From assembly GCA_965660145.1 (NCBI GenBank), contig CBFHYX010000006.1, positions 124,001 to 188,000 on the forward strand: a stretch of DNA of 64,000 bases, read 5' to 3'. The stretch is from JABURQ01 sp029243145 (GTDB taxonomy: Bacteria; Planctomycetota; Planctomycetia; Planctomycetales; Planctomycetaceae). The notes under the pieces were generated by a model. The model ran no database searches and was not told the origin of the DNA. It was given only the letters and a program-made list of their open reading frames with translations. Shown here one piece after another: positions 48,150-57,345 of this stretch (position 1 is its first letter; every line of letters starts with the position of its first letter). The translations under genes and the position numbers were made by a program.

Positions 48150-49343
48150 TTAGCGGGTGTCGTCAGACTGAGTGAGTCCCGTGCCGGGTTGAATGCCTTG
48201 ATTACCGAACTTGTCCAAAATAGCATCACGGACGTGATCGAGTTGCCGGTCTCGCGAATTTTCAGAATCGCCGGACAGTAACGATTGCTGAGCCTGACCT
48301 TTTTTCAAGTTTGCGACTCCCATCCCCAATAATCGAACCTGCAACCGGCGGTCAGGAAGACGTTCAGTAAATAGCATGCTCACCGCGTCCCACAATTCGC
48401 GTGTTAAATCTGTTGCCACGGGTAAACTGACAGAACGAGTATAAGTCTGGAAATCTTCGTACCGGATTTTGAGTTGTACGGTGCTCGCTTTGACAGATTG
48501 CTGACGTAGGCGGCGGGCGACCTGTTCGGTCAATTGTTGCAAGACAGCTCGCAGAGTTTCCCGATCAGTGATGTCTTGAGCAAAAGTAGTTTCATGAGAG
48601 ATCGAGACCGCTTCATGATCGGGAACCACCGGGCGATTGTCTTCTCCACGACAGAGTCGAGCCAGATGATGACCCACTTTCTCTCCCAAAGTTTCCACCA
48701 ACGTGTCGGTGGGAAACTGTTTGAGGTCTCCGATGGTGTGGACGCCAAAGGCTTTCAAGCGACTTTCGGCCTGTTTCCCCACGCCCCAGAGTCGGCGTAT
48801 CGGCAGGGGATCGAGGAACTCGGCAATCTTGTCGGGTGGAACAATGGTAAAACCATTGGGCTTGTCGTGATCGCTGGCAATCTTTGCTAGGAACTTGTTG
48901 GGAGCAATTCCCACCGACGCAACCAAGTGGAGTTCGTTTTTGATGCGCGCTCGAATCGTATGACCGATTTTGCTGGCAGTGCCATAGAGTTTGAGAGAAC
49001 CAGTGACATCCAGAAACGCTTCATCCAAAGAGTGAGGTTCGACTAAAGGCGTGAATGAACTTAGAATCTCTCGAACTTGATGCCCGACTTGTGCGTACAA
49101 AGAAATTCTTGGTTTGACAAAAATTGCCGAGGGGCAGAGTCGATATGCGCGGGAAGCCGGCATGGCCGAATGGACCCCGAATTCTCTTGCTTCATAACTG
49201 GCCGCCGCGACGACACCTCGACCGTTGGGAGAGCCTCCGACGATCACTGGTCGATTGCGTAATTCCGGTTGCTCACGTTGTTCGATGGAGGCGTAAAAGG
49301 CATCCATATCGACGTGCAGAATGGAACGAGATTGAATGGACAT
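48150..49343 (-). CDS. dinB: DNA polymerase IV (Y family)
   Basis: Error-prone translesion polymerase. 397 residues. The catalytic acids sit in HVDMDAFYASIE (Asp12) and SLDEAFLD (Asp107, Glu108); IRRLWGVGKQAESRLKAFG is the helix-hairpin-helix thumb and the little-finger domain follows. ATG 49343 is preferred; a GTG two codons upstream is in frame. The C-terminal beta-clamp motif is not obvious. A 12-bp palindrome lies 44 bases upstream of the start. Confidence 0.95.
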   Translation of the reverse strand: MSIQSRSILHVDMDAFYASIEQREQPELRNRPVIVGGSPNGRGVVAAASYEAREFGVHSAMPASRAYRLCPSAIFVKPRISLYAQVGHQVREILSSFTPLVEPHSLDEAFLDVTGSLKLYGTASKIGHTIRARIKNELHLVASVGIAPNKFLAKIASDHDKPNGFTIVPPDKIAEFLDPLPIRRLWGVGKQAESRLKAFGVHTIGDLKQFPTDTLVETLGEKVGHHLARLCRGEDNRPVVPDHEAVSISHETTFAQDITDRETLRAVLQQLTEQVARRLRQQSVKASTVQLKIRYEDFQTYTRSVSLPVATDLTRELWDAVSMLFTERLPDRRLQVRLLGMGVANLKKGQAQQSLLSGDSENSRDRQLDHVRDAILDKFGNQGIQPGTGLTQSDDTR

Positions 49344-49386
49344 GGCCACATGCCCCGATAATCGTGGGTGAATAGAGTTTTCTCTA

Positions 49387-49398
49387 TTCTACGTAGAA
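49387..49398. promoter_or_regulatory. 12-bp palindrome upstream of dinB
   Basis: ttctacgtagaa is self-complementary and lies 44 bases before the dinB start, preceded on the plus strand by ctcta. On the minus strand it overlaps TAGAATAGA, text also found at the lepA palindrome. It could be a repressor site for SOS control or simply a -10 box. It does not match the enterobacterial, Bacillus or alphaproteobacterial LexA box. Confidence 0.3.
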
Positions 49399-49432
49399 GG
49401 TGACACGGGAAGAAGCCGCGTTTTACATTCGA

Positions 49433-51589
49433 TCAGTGAACCAGCACAAATTCGCTGGAATTCAGATACGCCCAGAAGATATCCTGCAGCGATTGAGCGT
49501 ACCGTTCCCGCTGTTGACCATTGCGACTGTTGGCCACATTCTGAGCAACCATTTTACGGATCATGGTCATTTCGCGGTCAGTGGGGTATCGGGTGAGTGC
49601 CGAGAGTGCCAACTGTCTGATCTTTTCCTGGTCGCTCATGTTTGAGGAAATCAGGTTCCCGAAGAAGGTCGGCGACTTGTAGCTGATCGCTTCTTCCATG
49701 AGATCGCCGTTCATCAGCATGAGCGCCTGAGCGATGGTTCCCGAAAAATGGGTGTCTTCGTTGTTCTCTTCAGTTTCATAAGCATGGATGAATTGTTGCA
49801 GCCATTGGTTTCGTTGTTCTTCAACCGCTTCCCACGATGCGTTTTGAAGTTCTAACACGCTCGTCGCGACCAGCAAAGAATTGTAAACCTGCTCGACTGA
49901 CATGGTTTTGACATACACACGGCTGAAGAGAGGGATCTCACCAAGTTCGGGGTTATCGATGTCATTCACATCGGTCAGACGACTGGTACGACCATAAGCA
50001 TCCGACAAGCAGATCCATTTCATCAAGCGTTTTTGATCGTAACCCGAGGCGACGAACTCGCGGGCCAGTCGATCAAGTAATTCGGGATGAGAGGCGGGGT
50101 TGTGAGGGCCCATGTCGTCAACAGGATTTGTGAATCCGAAACCAAAAAAGTGTTTCCAGGCTCGATTCACAAAGGCCTCGGCGATTTGTGGTTTCTCACC
50201 CGCGGAGAGAAGTTTGGCCAGTTCTACTCGGCGATTGGTGCTGGCATCGTCGTTGATTTTTACGCCGTTATAGATGGGGAACGCAGGCTGCACGCGACCT
50301 TGACGATTCTCAAAAAACGTGGGCCCATCGGCATCCGGTTTGGTGACCAGAGAAACGGTTTGCAACATGTTTCCGGTGGTCGGGTCACGATGTCGTTCGA
50401 CGACTTTCGCGGTTTGCTTGAAGAAACTGTTGAGTTCCCAGAACTGATTTTGCTTGGAATCATTAAAAGGATGATCGTGACACTGCGTGCATTGCACGTT
50501 GGTGCCCAGGAATAGGCGTGACGCAATGGCGGTTGCCGGCACAGCTTGATTGTTGACGTGTGCTAACAGAAAACCACTGGCGAGATTGTCTTGTGTCGAA
50601 CCTTCTGCCGAGATGACCGATGCGACAATTTTGTCCCACGGTCGATTTTCACGAAAGCTGTCTCGTAAAAACTTCGTCAGAGCTTCACGATACTCGGCTC
50701 GATCAGGAGTCCGACCCACCATCAGGTTAGCCCAGATGGTCGACCAGTTGGTGATATACTCAGACCGTTGCAGGAGTGTTTCGACCAGCTTTTCGCGTTT
50801 AAGAGCATCTTTACTAGCGAGAAACCGCGAGGCTTCATCAACCGTGGGGATCTGGCCGATCAAATCGAGATGGACACGCCTGAGCCATTCTGCATCATCG
50901 GCTTGCGGAGAGGGGACGATCTGGTTGGCATCCCAACTGCTTCTCAACTCCGTATTGACGAAGGTCAGAATCGTGGCATTTGAAGCGCCGGCAGAAATGG
51001 TTTTGCCAGTTGATTGCTCGGCTGAAATCTCGGCAACAGTCGCCGGGTTGTCAGCATGATCTGTCGAATTTGATTTCTGAGGCTTCAGACCGACGACCGC
51101 TTGGATAATGGCAGGCTTGCGTGTGCCGTTGCCAACCGGTGTTTTCTCGGGAGGTGTTTGAGGAGTCTGGTCCGTCGATGATTCAACGGTGTTGGCCAGA
51201 GTCTCTGAAGGGGATGGTTGTGGTCCAGGGGCGGGATCACCGGTGAGTAAAACTCCCACGATGAGTGCCATCACCGCCACCACACCGACAGTCCACGAAG
51301 TTCGTTGCAGGCGGCGAGGCGTTGAGAGAGCTTGAGTGGAGTATCGTTTGACGGGCTCTGGAGATTGCTGTGAAAATTGTGCAAGTTCAGCAGTAGATTC
51401 GGAACTGACGGCGGTATCCCAGTAGAGCAAGCCGTGCAGTACCATATACTCGCGATACAGTTTGCGAGCAGAATCATTTCCTGTCAGCAGTTCTTCCAGT
51501 CGTACAGATTGCTCGCCAGACAAACGATCTTCGCAGGCCGCTTCGAGCAGCTTTAGAAGTTCGGGATGTCGGTTTTGAGCCGCGCTCAT
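49433..51589 (-). CDS. Anti-sigma-like / DUF1549-DUF1553 fusion with CXXCH
   Basis: 718 residues. The N-terminal 60 (HPELLKLLEAACEDRLSGEQ, YREYMVLHGLLYWD) resembles the cytoplasmic part of planctomycete anti-sigma factors. A membrane segment (99-116, TVGVVAVMALIVGVLL) and a Pro/Thr linker follow. The outer part is DUF1549 (DDAEWLRRVHLDLIGQIP), a CTQCH heme-type motif (367-371) and DUF1553 (EAFVNRAWKHFFGFGFTNP). The ATG 51589 overlaps the sigma factor stop by 4 bases (ATGA), so they are translationally coupled. A membrane-bound sensor holding the sigma factor is inferred. Confidence 0.88.
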   Translation of the reverse strand: MSAAQNRHPELLKLLEAACEDRLSGEQSVRLEELLTGNDSARKLYREYMVLHGLLYWDTAVSSESTAELAQFSQQSPEPVKRYSTQALSTPRRLQRTSWTVGVVAVMALIVGVLLTGDPAPGPQPSPSETLANTVESSTDQTPQTPPEKTPVGNGTRKPAIIQAVVGLKPQKSNSTDHADNPATVAEISAEQSTGKTISAGASNATILTFVNTELRSSWDANQIVPSPQADDAEWLRRVHLDLIGQIPTVDEASRFLASKDALKREKLVETLLQRSEYITNWSTIWANLMVGRTPDRAEYREALTKFLRDSFRENRPWDKIVASVISAEGSTQDNLASGFLLAHVNNQAVPATAIASRLFLGTNVQCTQCHDHPFNDSKQNQFWELNSFFKQTAKVVERHRDPTTGNMLQTVSLVTKPDADGPTFFENRQGRVQPAFPIYNGVKINDDASTNRRVELAKLLSAGEKPQIAEAFVNRAWKHFFGFGFTNPVDDMGPHNPASHPELLDRLAREFVASGYDQKRLMKWICLSDAYGRTSRLTDVNDIDNPELGEIPLFSRVYVKTMSVEQVYNSLLVATSVLELQNASWEAVEEQRNQWLQQFIHAYETEENNEDTHFSGTIAQALMLMNGDLMEEAISYKSPTFFGNLISSNMSDQEKIRQLALSALTRYPTDREMTMIRKMVAQNVANSRNGQQRERYAQSLQDIFWAYLNSSEFVLVH

Positions 51590-52155
51590 GTTCCTGGTTC
51601 CAAGGTCGTCATTTCTCGACGAATACATTCCATCAACGCTCGGCGTATCCGCCCCAGTGATTGATAGACGGAATTGATCGGTCGTCCGATGCTTTCGGCT
51701 GCTCCCTTACCCGATTGGCCGGGAGCGTATCGAAGTTGGACAAGTTCCAAATCTTCAGAGTTCAGTTTTTGTAAACAATGAGTCAACGCTTCTCTGCGAA
51801 GTTCCCATTCGATGGATTCATCGAGAGTCTCTTCGGCAATCTGCTGCATCAAATCATCACTGAAATAATGTTTGTCACGTCTGTTTCGGTCGAGCCATTT
51901 GAGAACTTCATAACGGGCGATTTGACAGGCCCAAGCTTTGAAGTTCGTGCCGGGTTCGAATTGTTCAAATTTGTTCCAAATGACCAGGTTGGTTTCTTGC
52001 AGAATCTCTTCTGCTTCCACCGCGTTGGAAATTTGTGAGAGGATAAAGAGGAATACGGGACGCTGTTGCCGAGTGAACTCTTTGATAAATTCCGCATCAG
52101 GAATAGTTGCGGAGGATTCTCCAGAATAAGGTTTCGGGTTCAGGGCGTCATTCAC
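51586..52155 (-). CDS. ECF-type RNA polymerase sigma factor
   Basis: 189 residues. Sigma region 2 spans about 26-90 (FLFILSQISNAVEAEEILQE, FKAWACQIARYEVLKWLDR) and region 4 about 130-180 (DLELVQLRYAPGQSGKGAAE, SVYQSLGRIRRALMECI). It belongs with planctomycete-type ECFs by composition. Its stop overlaps the start of the fused anti-sigma/DUF1549 gene. A terminator for the upstream DUF1501 gene lies 52 bases before its start, so its promoter must lie in that interval. Confidence 0.93.
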   Translation of the reverse strand: MNDALNPKPYSGESSATIPDAEFIKEFTRQQRPVFLFILSQISNAVEAEEILQETNLVIWNKFEQFEPGTNFKAWACQIARYEVLKWLDRNRRDKHYFSDDLMQQIAEETLDESIEWELRREALTHCLQKLNSEDLELVQLRYAPGQSGKGAAESIGRPINSVYQSLGRIRRALMECIRREMTTLEPGT

Positions 52156-52206
52156 GGGTGATACTCGCGGGCAACGAATCGATTAACCTGAGGTTTTTAT
52201 CTCTCT

Positions 52207-52241
52207 AAAAAAACGGGGGACGATTGAAAACCGCCCCCCGT
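52207..52241 (-). terminator. Rho-independent terminator after DUF1501 gene
   Basis: On the minus strand acggggg pairs with cccccgt around a 21-base loop and is followed by seven Ts. It lies 27 bases after the DUF1501 stop (52268) and before the ECF gene. Confidence 0.8.
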
Positions 52242-52267
52242 GAAATTCTGTCAACAACGGTCGGCGA

Positions 52268-53566
52268 TTATCCGATCAGTTCGGCAATCGGGGGTTGACC
52301 ATTAGCAAGCTTCATCGGACGACCACGTTTTGAGGTGTGGACCGTATCGAGAGGAATACCGAGAGCATGAGCCACAGAAGCCCAGATATTTCCTGGGACG
52401 TAGCTTTGACCTTCGATGCCAATACCGTCTTTATCGGTGGAACCAATCGCTTGGCCACCTTTAAGGCCACCACCACCAACGACAGCCGACCAACTGGCTG
52501 CCCAGTGATCACGACCGACGTTCTGGTTGATTCGTGGTGTGCGACCGAACTCACCCATCCAGACGATGGTTGTGTGTTCGAGCAAACCACGCATTTTCAG
52601 GTCGGCAACCAATGCACTCATTGCCGTATCGAGTTGAGGCAGACGCTGATCGCGAAGTGTGTTGAACACATCGTTGTGCAGGTCCCAGCCACCCATGTCG
52701 ACTTCGACAAAAGGTACGCCACTTTCAACAAGACGACGAGCCAACAGGCAACCTTCACCAAAACGGTTCGCACCCATACCCATGCCGGCACCACCGCCGC
52801 CGACACCGTACATTTGCTTGACTTGATCAGACTCTTGAGCCACTTCAAAGGCTCGCATTTGATCGGAAGTCATCAGATTCACAGCTTTCTGATAAACTTC
52901 TTTGTGAGCTTTCGGGAACTCTCCACGATTGGAGTTGATGAAGTTCGACTCAATCTCGCCCAACATCGCAAGGCGTTGTCCAAGGCGACCGGTTTCATTG
53001 CTTTGACCAGCGTTCTGGATTTGTCCATTGCTTTGCACCATGAACGGAGCATGACTCATGCCGAGATAACCCGGTCCCATGCTACTTCCACCGACCGAAA
53101 CGAAACTGGGAATTTCCAGATCTTTGCGGCTGCTGGCAAGTTCGTGACTGGCAACCGAACCGAAGGTCGGGTGAATCACGGTGGGGTTAGGGACGTATGA
53201 GGTGTGCATGAAGTAGCGACCACGACCGTGATCGGCTTCACGAGTGCTCATGGAACGAACGATGGAAAGTTCATCCATGACGCCGGCAGTTTTTGACATG
53301 TGTTCTGAAATCTGCATGTCGCCTTTGGTCGAAACCGGTTGGAATTCACCACCGTTTTTCGAACCAGGTTTGAGATCCCAGATATCGATTGTTGGAGGAC
53401 CACCACTCATCCAAAGAAGGATACAGGCCTTTTGGTTCTTGCGAACAGTTTGAGCGTTGGCTTTTACATGGTTGATGAACTGCATCGCAGGCAAAATTGT
53501 TGCCCCAGCAGCCATATGCCGCATGAAGTGCCGACGGTCCATGCCATCAGGAACAGGAAGATTCAT
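52268..53566 (-). CDS. DUF1501 family exported protein
   Basis: 432 residues. The N-terminus has a Tat-type motif DRRHFMRH and a hydrophobic stretch. Later DUF1501 marks: LLWMSGGPPTIDIWDLKPGS, GVPFVEVDMGGWDLHND, TTIVWMGEFGRTPRIN. The Gly-rich loop GVGGGGAGMGMGAN is unusual. DUF1501 proteins resemble sulfatase-fold enzymes and usually sit beside DUF1549/DUF1553 genes; their reaction is unknown. GGAG lies 7 bases before ATG 53566. It follows the DUF1549/DUF1553 gene at 53657 by 90 bases: one transcription unit. Confidence 0.92.
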   Translation of the reverse strand: MNLPVPDGMDRRHFMRHMAAGATILPAMQFINHVKANAQTVRKNQKACILLWMSGGPPTIDIWDLKPGSKNGGEFQPVSTKGDMQISEHMSKTAGVMDELSIVRSMSTREADHGRGRYFMHTSYVPNPTVIHPTFGSVASHELASSRKDLEIPSFVSVGGSSMGPGYLGMSHAPFMVQSNGQIQNAGQSNETGRLGQRLAMLGEIESNFINSNRGEFPKAHKEVYQKAVNLMTSDQMRAFEVAQESDQVKQMYGVGGGGAGMGMGANRFGEGCLLARRLVESGVPFVEVDMGGWDLHNDVFNTLRDQRLPQLDTAMSALVADLKMRGLLEHTTIVWMGEFGRTPRINQNVGRDHWAASWSAVVGGGGLKGGQAIGSTDKDGIGIEGQSYVPGNIWASVAHALGIPLDTVHTSKRGRPMKLANGQPPIAELIG

Positions 53567-53656
53567 GTTAGTCTCCGAAAAAAAAGGGTTGATTCAATTC
53601 TCTGCAAAATTGATTACAGAGGTTATCTTGAAAAAGCGTGGTTATCTTCAAAAAGC

Positions 53657-55336
53657 TTAGTGGTTGACGATAAACTCGTTTGAGTTCAATAGAGCCCACA
53701 GAACATCCTGATAAGCGAGTGCTTTGTTAGGACTGCTGCGGAACAGTTTGGAAATGCTGGACAGTTCGCGACCGTTGGGGTAGCGAGACAGTGTTGCCAA
53801 GTAGATGTCTTTGACTTTATTAACGTCGCTGCCCGAAGAAGCGGCGATTTCCGTCAAGAAACTACCCCGCTCAAGACTTGTCGCTTCAGTTACGAGCCGC
53901 CCATTCATCATCATCAAGGCTTGCGGAATGCTGCCGTTAAAAGATGTGCTGGAGTCGTTTTCATCATCACCGAACAGAGTGATGAATTCTCCCAACCACC
54001 GTTGACGTTGTTGCTCTGAGGCCTCGAAGTTACGAGATCCTGATTTGTGAGCGTTGGTGGCGATAATCAAGGAATCGTACAATTGTTCGACTTCCATCGC
54101 TTTGACATACATGTGGCTGAACAGCGGGATTTCTCCGGCTGCCGGGTTATCAATTTCGTTCTCTTTGCTGAACTGACTGGTCAGGTTGTAGGCTTCGGTG
54201 TTGGCGATCCAGCGGACCAGTTGTTTGACATCGTAGCCACTCTCGACGAATGAGTTCGTCAGCAATTCCATCACCTCTGGATGAGACGGAGGATTATGCG
54301 GTCCCATGTCGTCAACAGGCTTGGTGAATCCGTAGCCGAAGAAATGACCCCACATGCGGTTAACCATGGCTGCAGCCACCATTTTGTCAGTATCAGTTTG
54401 GAGAAGTTCTCCAAACTCCTTACGGCGGTCAACATGTTTGGCAGGATCAATTTTGTGACTGTTGAAAACGGGGTAAGCAGGACGAACTTCGCCATTACGA
54501 CGTTCAAAGAAGACTTCTTCCTGATCGACGTTACGCCAAGTCACTTCGACAAAATCGACCACCATGCGTCCAGAATCTTCATCATACTTGCGCTGAATAT
54601 CTTTGGCGGTTTGACGGAAGATACTGTTATAAGACCAAAACTGATCCTGTTTCCAATCGTTAAATGGATGATCGTGGCATTGAGTACATTGGACCTGGAT
54701 GCCGAGAAACAACTTCGTGAAATCGGCAGTTAACTGAACCCCTTCATCGGGCATTTCCATCTGAGCGAGAATGAAGTTGACGGCTCCGTTTTCTTCAAAG
54801 TTGCCTTCTGCGGTCACGATGTCTTTCACGACTTCGTTCCACGGACGGTTGCGAGCAAAGACTTCGCGGTAAAACTTGTCCATCCCCAAGCGACTCACTT
54901 CATCGCGGTCTCCCCGGTTGCGGAACCCACGGCCGATACTGTTGTTGGTCCAGATGGTTGTCCAGTTGCGGACGTAATCAGGATCATCCAGTAATTGATC
55001 GACAACCTTGGAGCGTTTCGCCGCATCTTTGGAGGCGACGAATTCTTTCACGGTTTCCATCGGAGGAATATGTCCGACAACATCGAGATAAACTCGACGT
55101 AACCATTCCGCATCATCGGCAACAGCCGAAGGCTTGATCAGGTTATCGTCCCAAGAGCGACGGATCAGTTGATTGACCTCTTTGATCAATACTTCGTTGG
55201 AACCAGTGGAGAACTCGGCTTCTTCCGCAGCCTGTGCTGAAACTCCAGACATTGCGGAGAGAATCGCCAGTCCACCGCACAGGACCAACATTCGTGTGCG
55301 AATTTGTGAAATCAGTTGTGTTGCGGGCTTCATCAT
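53657..55336 (-). CDS. DUF1549/DUF1553 protein with CXXCH motif
   Basis: 559 residues with a signal peptide (LVLCGGLAILSAMSGVSAQA). DUF1549 (DDAEWLRRVYLDVVGHIPP), the CTQCHDHPFND heme-type motif (217-225) and DUF1553 (AMVNRMWGHFFGYGFTKPVD). It lacks the N-terminal anti-sigma and membrane parts of its paralogue at 49433 but is otherwise parallel to it. AAGG precedes ATG 55336. The DUF1501 gene follows. The pair is a hallmark of planctomycetes; its role is not known. Confidence 0.92.
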   Translation of the reverse strand: MMKPATQLISQIRTRMLVLCGGLAILSAMSGVSAQAAEEAEFSTGSNEVLIKEVNQLIRRSWDDNLIKPSAVADDAEWLRRVYLDVVGHIPPMETVKEFVASKDAAKRSKVVDQLLDDPDYVRNWTTIWTNNSIGRGFRNRGDRDEVSRLGMDKFYREVFARNRPWNEVVKDIVTAEGNFEENGAVNFILAQMEMPDEGVQLTADFTKLFLGIQVQCTQCHDHPFNDWKQDQFWSYNSIFRQTAKDIQRKYDEDSGRMVVDFVEVTWRNVDQEEVFFERRNGEVRPAYPVFNSHKIDPAKHVDRRKEFGELLQTDTDKMVAAAMVNRMWGHFFGYGFTKPVDDMGPHNPPSHPEVMELLTNSFVESGYDVKQLVRWIANTEAYNLTSQFSKENEIDNPAAGEIPLFSHMYVKAMEVEQLYDSLIIATNAHKSGSRNFEASEQQRQRWLGEFITLFGDDENDSSTSFNGSIPQALMMMNGRLVTEATSLERGSFLTEIAASSGSDVNKVKDIYLATLSRYPNGRELSSISKLFRSSPNKALAYQDVLWALLNSNEFIVNH

Positions 55337-55642
55337 GGATTACCTTAATTGTTTCGTGGTTCGCAGATGACAGAAACTGAGTGATCTCGTAAAGCGTTGT
55401 CGTCGCCTTATGGCTTTTCATCAATGAACGTAAACTGTGTCTGCTATAAGATTACCAGATCTTTGCGGAAGATCCTTCGACGCATTCCGGGAAAAAACTT
55501 CAAGACTTGATAATAAGATATAAGTCTCATCTATCAAATAGTATATGTCGAAACCGTAGGGAGTTCTGGGGTGAATAGCGTCATCTCCTTCTGGGTTAGA
55601 AAATGTCGTAAGATATTATTATATAATAGGATACAGGATTAA
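55337..55642. other. Divergent intergenic region
   Basis: About 306 bases, AT-rich, between the divergent DUF1549 and SDR genes. A TATAAT at 55622-55627 lies only 15 bases before the SDR start; see the rejected list. No other element was found. Confidence 0.4.
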
Positions 55643-56431
55643 ATGACGGTAAAAAGATTTTCTGGAAAAACTTCAATTATTACCGGTGGAGAATCGGGAA
55701 TTGGCCGTTCCACGGCTGTTTTAATGGCCGAAGAGGGTGCGAATGTCTATTTGACCGACATTCGGCAACTTCCTGAAAACGCTTCTCGTTATCTCGAATT
55801 GGGGATTTCTCGCAGCACGGGTGATGTCCGCGAGGAAGCAGTTCTTCAACAGTTAGTGGACCGGGCGGTTGTCGAGACGGGGCGTCTGGATCTGTTCGTC
55901 AATAACGCGGGTGTGGGAATGGTGAAGCCGGTCACCGAGGTAACAGAAGAAGACTGGGACTTTTGCATGGGAGTGAATCTCAAAGGTGCGTTCTTTGGTT
56001 GCAAGCATGCGATCAAACAGATGCTCAAGGGCGATGGTGGATCAATTGTCAATGTTGCCAGTAATGCGGGGTTGTTGCCGAGGGCACATGACCCTCTCTA
56101 TTCGACCAGTAAACAGGCCGTCGTGGGCATGACGAAAAGTCTTGCACTGTGTCATGCCAAAGATCGGATACGAATCAATGCGGTTTGTCCTGGACCAGTT
56201 GGCTCTACTGGAATGATGGATGCCGACATCGAGAAGGCTGACGATTCTGATCAATTTATTCGCAATGTAATTCACGCCAGCCCGGGAGCCGCTGCCTGGA
56301 ATCGAATGATCACTCCTGAAGAGGTCGCCGAGTCTATTGCGTGGTTGTGCAGTGACGCGGCCCTCATGGTAACCGGGACGATGTTGGCAATTGACGGAGG
56401 CAAATCTTTGGGTGTTCCTCCCGCGAGTTAA
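55643..56431 (+). CDS. Short-chain dehydrogenase/reductase
   Basis: 262 residues, classical SDR: nucleotide-binding TGGESGIG (14-21), NNAG (87-90), Ser140, and the YSTSK active site (Tyr153, Lys157). The Asp at 39 in YLTDIR suggests NAD preference. AGGA precedes ATG 55643. The substrate cannot be told. It stands alone and is convergent with a Cys-rich lipoprotein gene; a terminator hairpin lies at 56437-56474. Confidence 0.95.
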   Translation: MTVKRFSGKTSIITGGESGIGRSTAVLMAEEGANVYLTDIRQLPENASRYLELGISRSTGDVREEAVLQQLVDRAVVETGRLDLFVNNAGVGMVKPVTEVTEEDWDFCMGVNLKGAFFGCKHAIKQMLKGDGGSIVNVASNAGLLPRAHDPLYSTSKQAVVGMTKSLALCHAKDRIRINAVCPGPVGSTGMMDADIEKADDSDQFIRNVIHASPGAAAWNRMITPEEVAESIAWLCSDAALMVTGTMLAIDGGKSLGVPPAS

Positions 56432-56436
56432 AAGCG

Positions 56437-56474
56437 AAAAGCCAGTGAGAGCTCCACCTCTCGACTGACTTTTT
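56437..56474. terminator. Terminator hairpin after SDR gene
   Basis: aaaag, cagt and gagag on the left pair with ctctc, actg and ctttt on the right, with one mismatch and one bulged base; a T-run follows on the plus strand and A-rich text precedes. It lies between convergent stops and could work in both directions. Confidence 0.6.
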
Positions 56475-56504
56475 ACTCTTCAGCATTCAGGAAAGAATGT
56501 GCGG

Positions 56505-57089
56505 TTAGCCTTGGAACGGTTTCAGGACAGGAACCGAAGGGCCTTCGAGTGGAGAAGGAACCACATAGCTGGCTGGGGGTATGGTGGTTGATGTTTCCGA
56601 AGGAAGTGCTTCAGGTTCGGCGGCAGGCGCAGGAACCGGTTTCATCGGCTGCATCGGCGTCGGAACATTCTCGGTTTTCAATGTTCTGGAGGGCATGGGA
56701 GTCCCCTCAATTCTGTCGAACTCTTCGGGCGAGACGTAAGTTTCCATCGGTCCACTGGGACTAAAACTTGGTGTGCCCGGATAAGAGTGAGAGTTGTTGC
56801 AAGGACAGTCGGAGGATCCACCGCCGTAAACATGTGAGCCGTGGCTCGGCATGATGTCGTCATTCCCACAACCGCATTGTGACTTCTGTTTTTTCTGCTT
56901 GCAGCCGCAATCATCATCTTTATGGAAGATGTTTTTGATTTTGCCCAAGCAGCCATCATTATTTTGAACCAAGCCTGTGCACGGATCATACGCGGTTGAG
57001 TTGTTGTAATAGCCACATTGATCGTGGCAGCAACCGGTTGCCAAGGCGGCGACCAACAAAGAGGCGAACATCCAATTTCGATTGCTCAT
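56505..57089 (-). CDS. Cys-rich lipoprotein
   Basis: 194 residues: lipoprotein signal with lipobox ATGC (LLVAALATGCCHDQC), then about 15 Cys in the next 80 residues, including DCGCKQKKQKSQCGCGND and DCPCNN, and a Pro-rich C-terminal half. The Cys pattern suggests metal binding or disulfide stabilisation. The family is unknown to me. AGGA lies 10 bases before ATG 57089. Confidence 0.75.
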   Translation of the reverse strand: MSNRNWMFASLLVAALATGCCHDQCGYYNNSTAYDPCTGLVQNNDGCLGKIKNIFHKDDDCGCKQKKQKSQCGCGNDDIMPSHGSHVYGGGSSDCPCNNSHSYPGTPSFSPSGPMETYVSPEEFDRIEGTPMPSRTLKTENVPTPMQPMKPVPAPAAEPEALPSETSTTIPPASYVVPSPLEGPSVPVLKPFQG

Positions 57090-57345
57090 CGCAAAGTATC
57101 CTGAATTTCGTATCTGATTGACCTAATCACCGGCTCGAAGTCGATGCCGGCTATGAGAAAGCATCGGCTGTGAAGCTTGGTAAACTTTAACGGTCGTCAC
57201 GATTTTTTCGGATTTAGGGATGATTGATGAGTATGAGCCTGAGAGTGGACTCCAAGTCGCAGGCCAGGAATGCTGAATTGGAAACTTCAGTCTTGAAAAT
57301 CAGTTTCCCATTGATGTTTGATCTGCCTCCGTCAATTCTGTGAGA

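Noticed and set aside
55622..55627. TATAAT as a promoter -10 box for the SDR gene
   Set aside because: It lies only 15 bases before the start codon and no -35 hexamer is found at 16-18 bases; the region is simply AT-rich.
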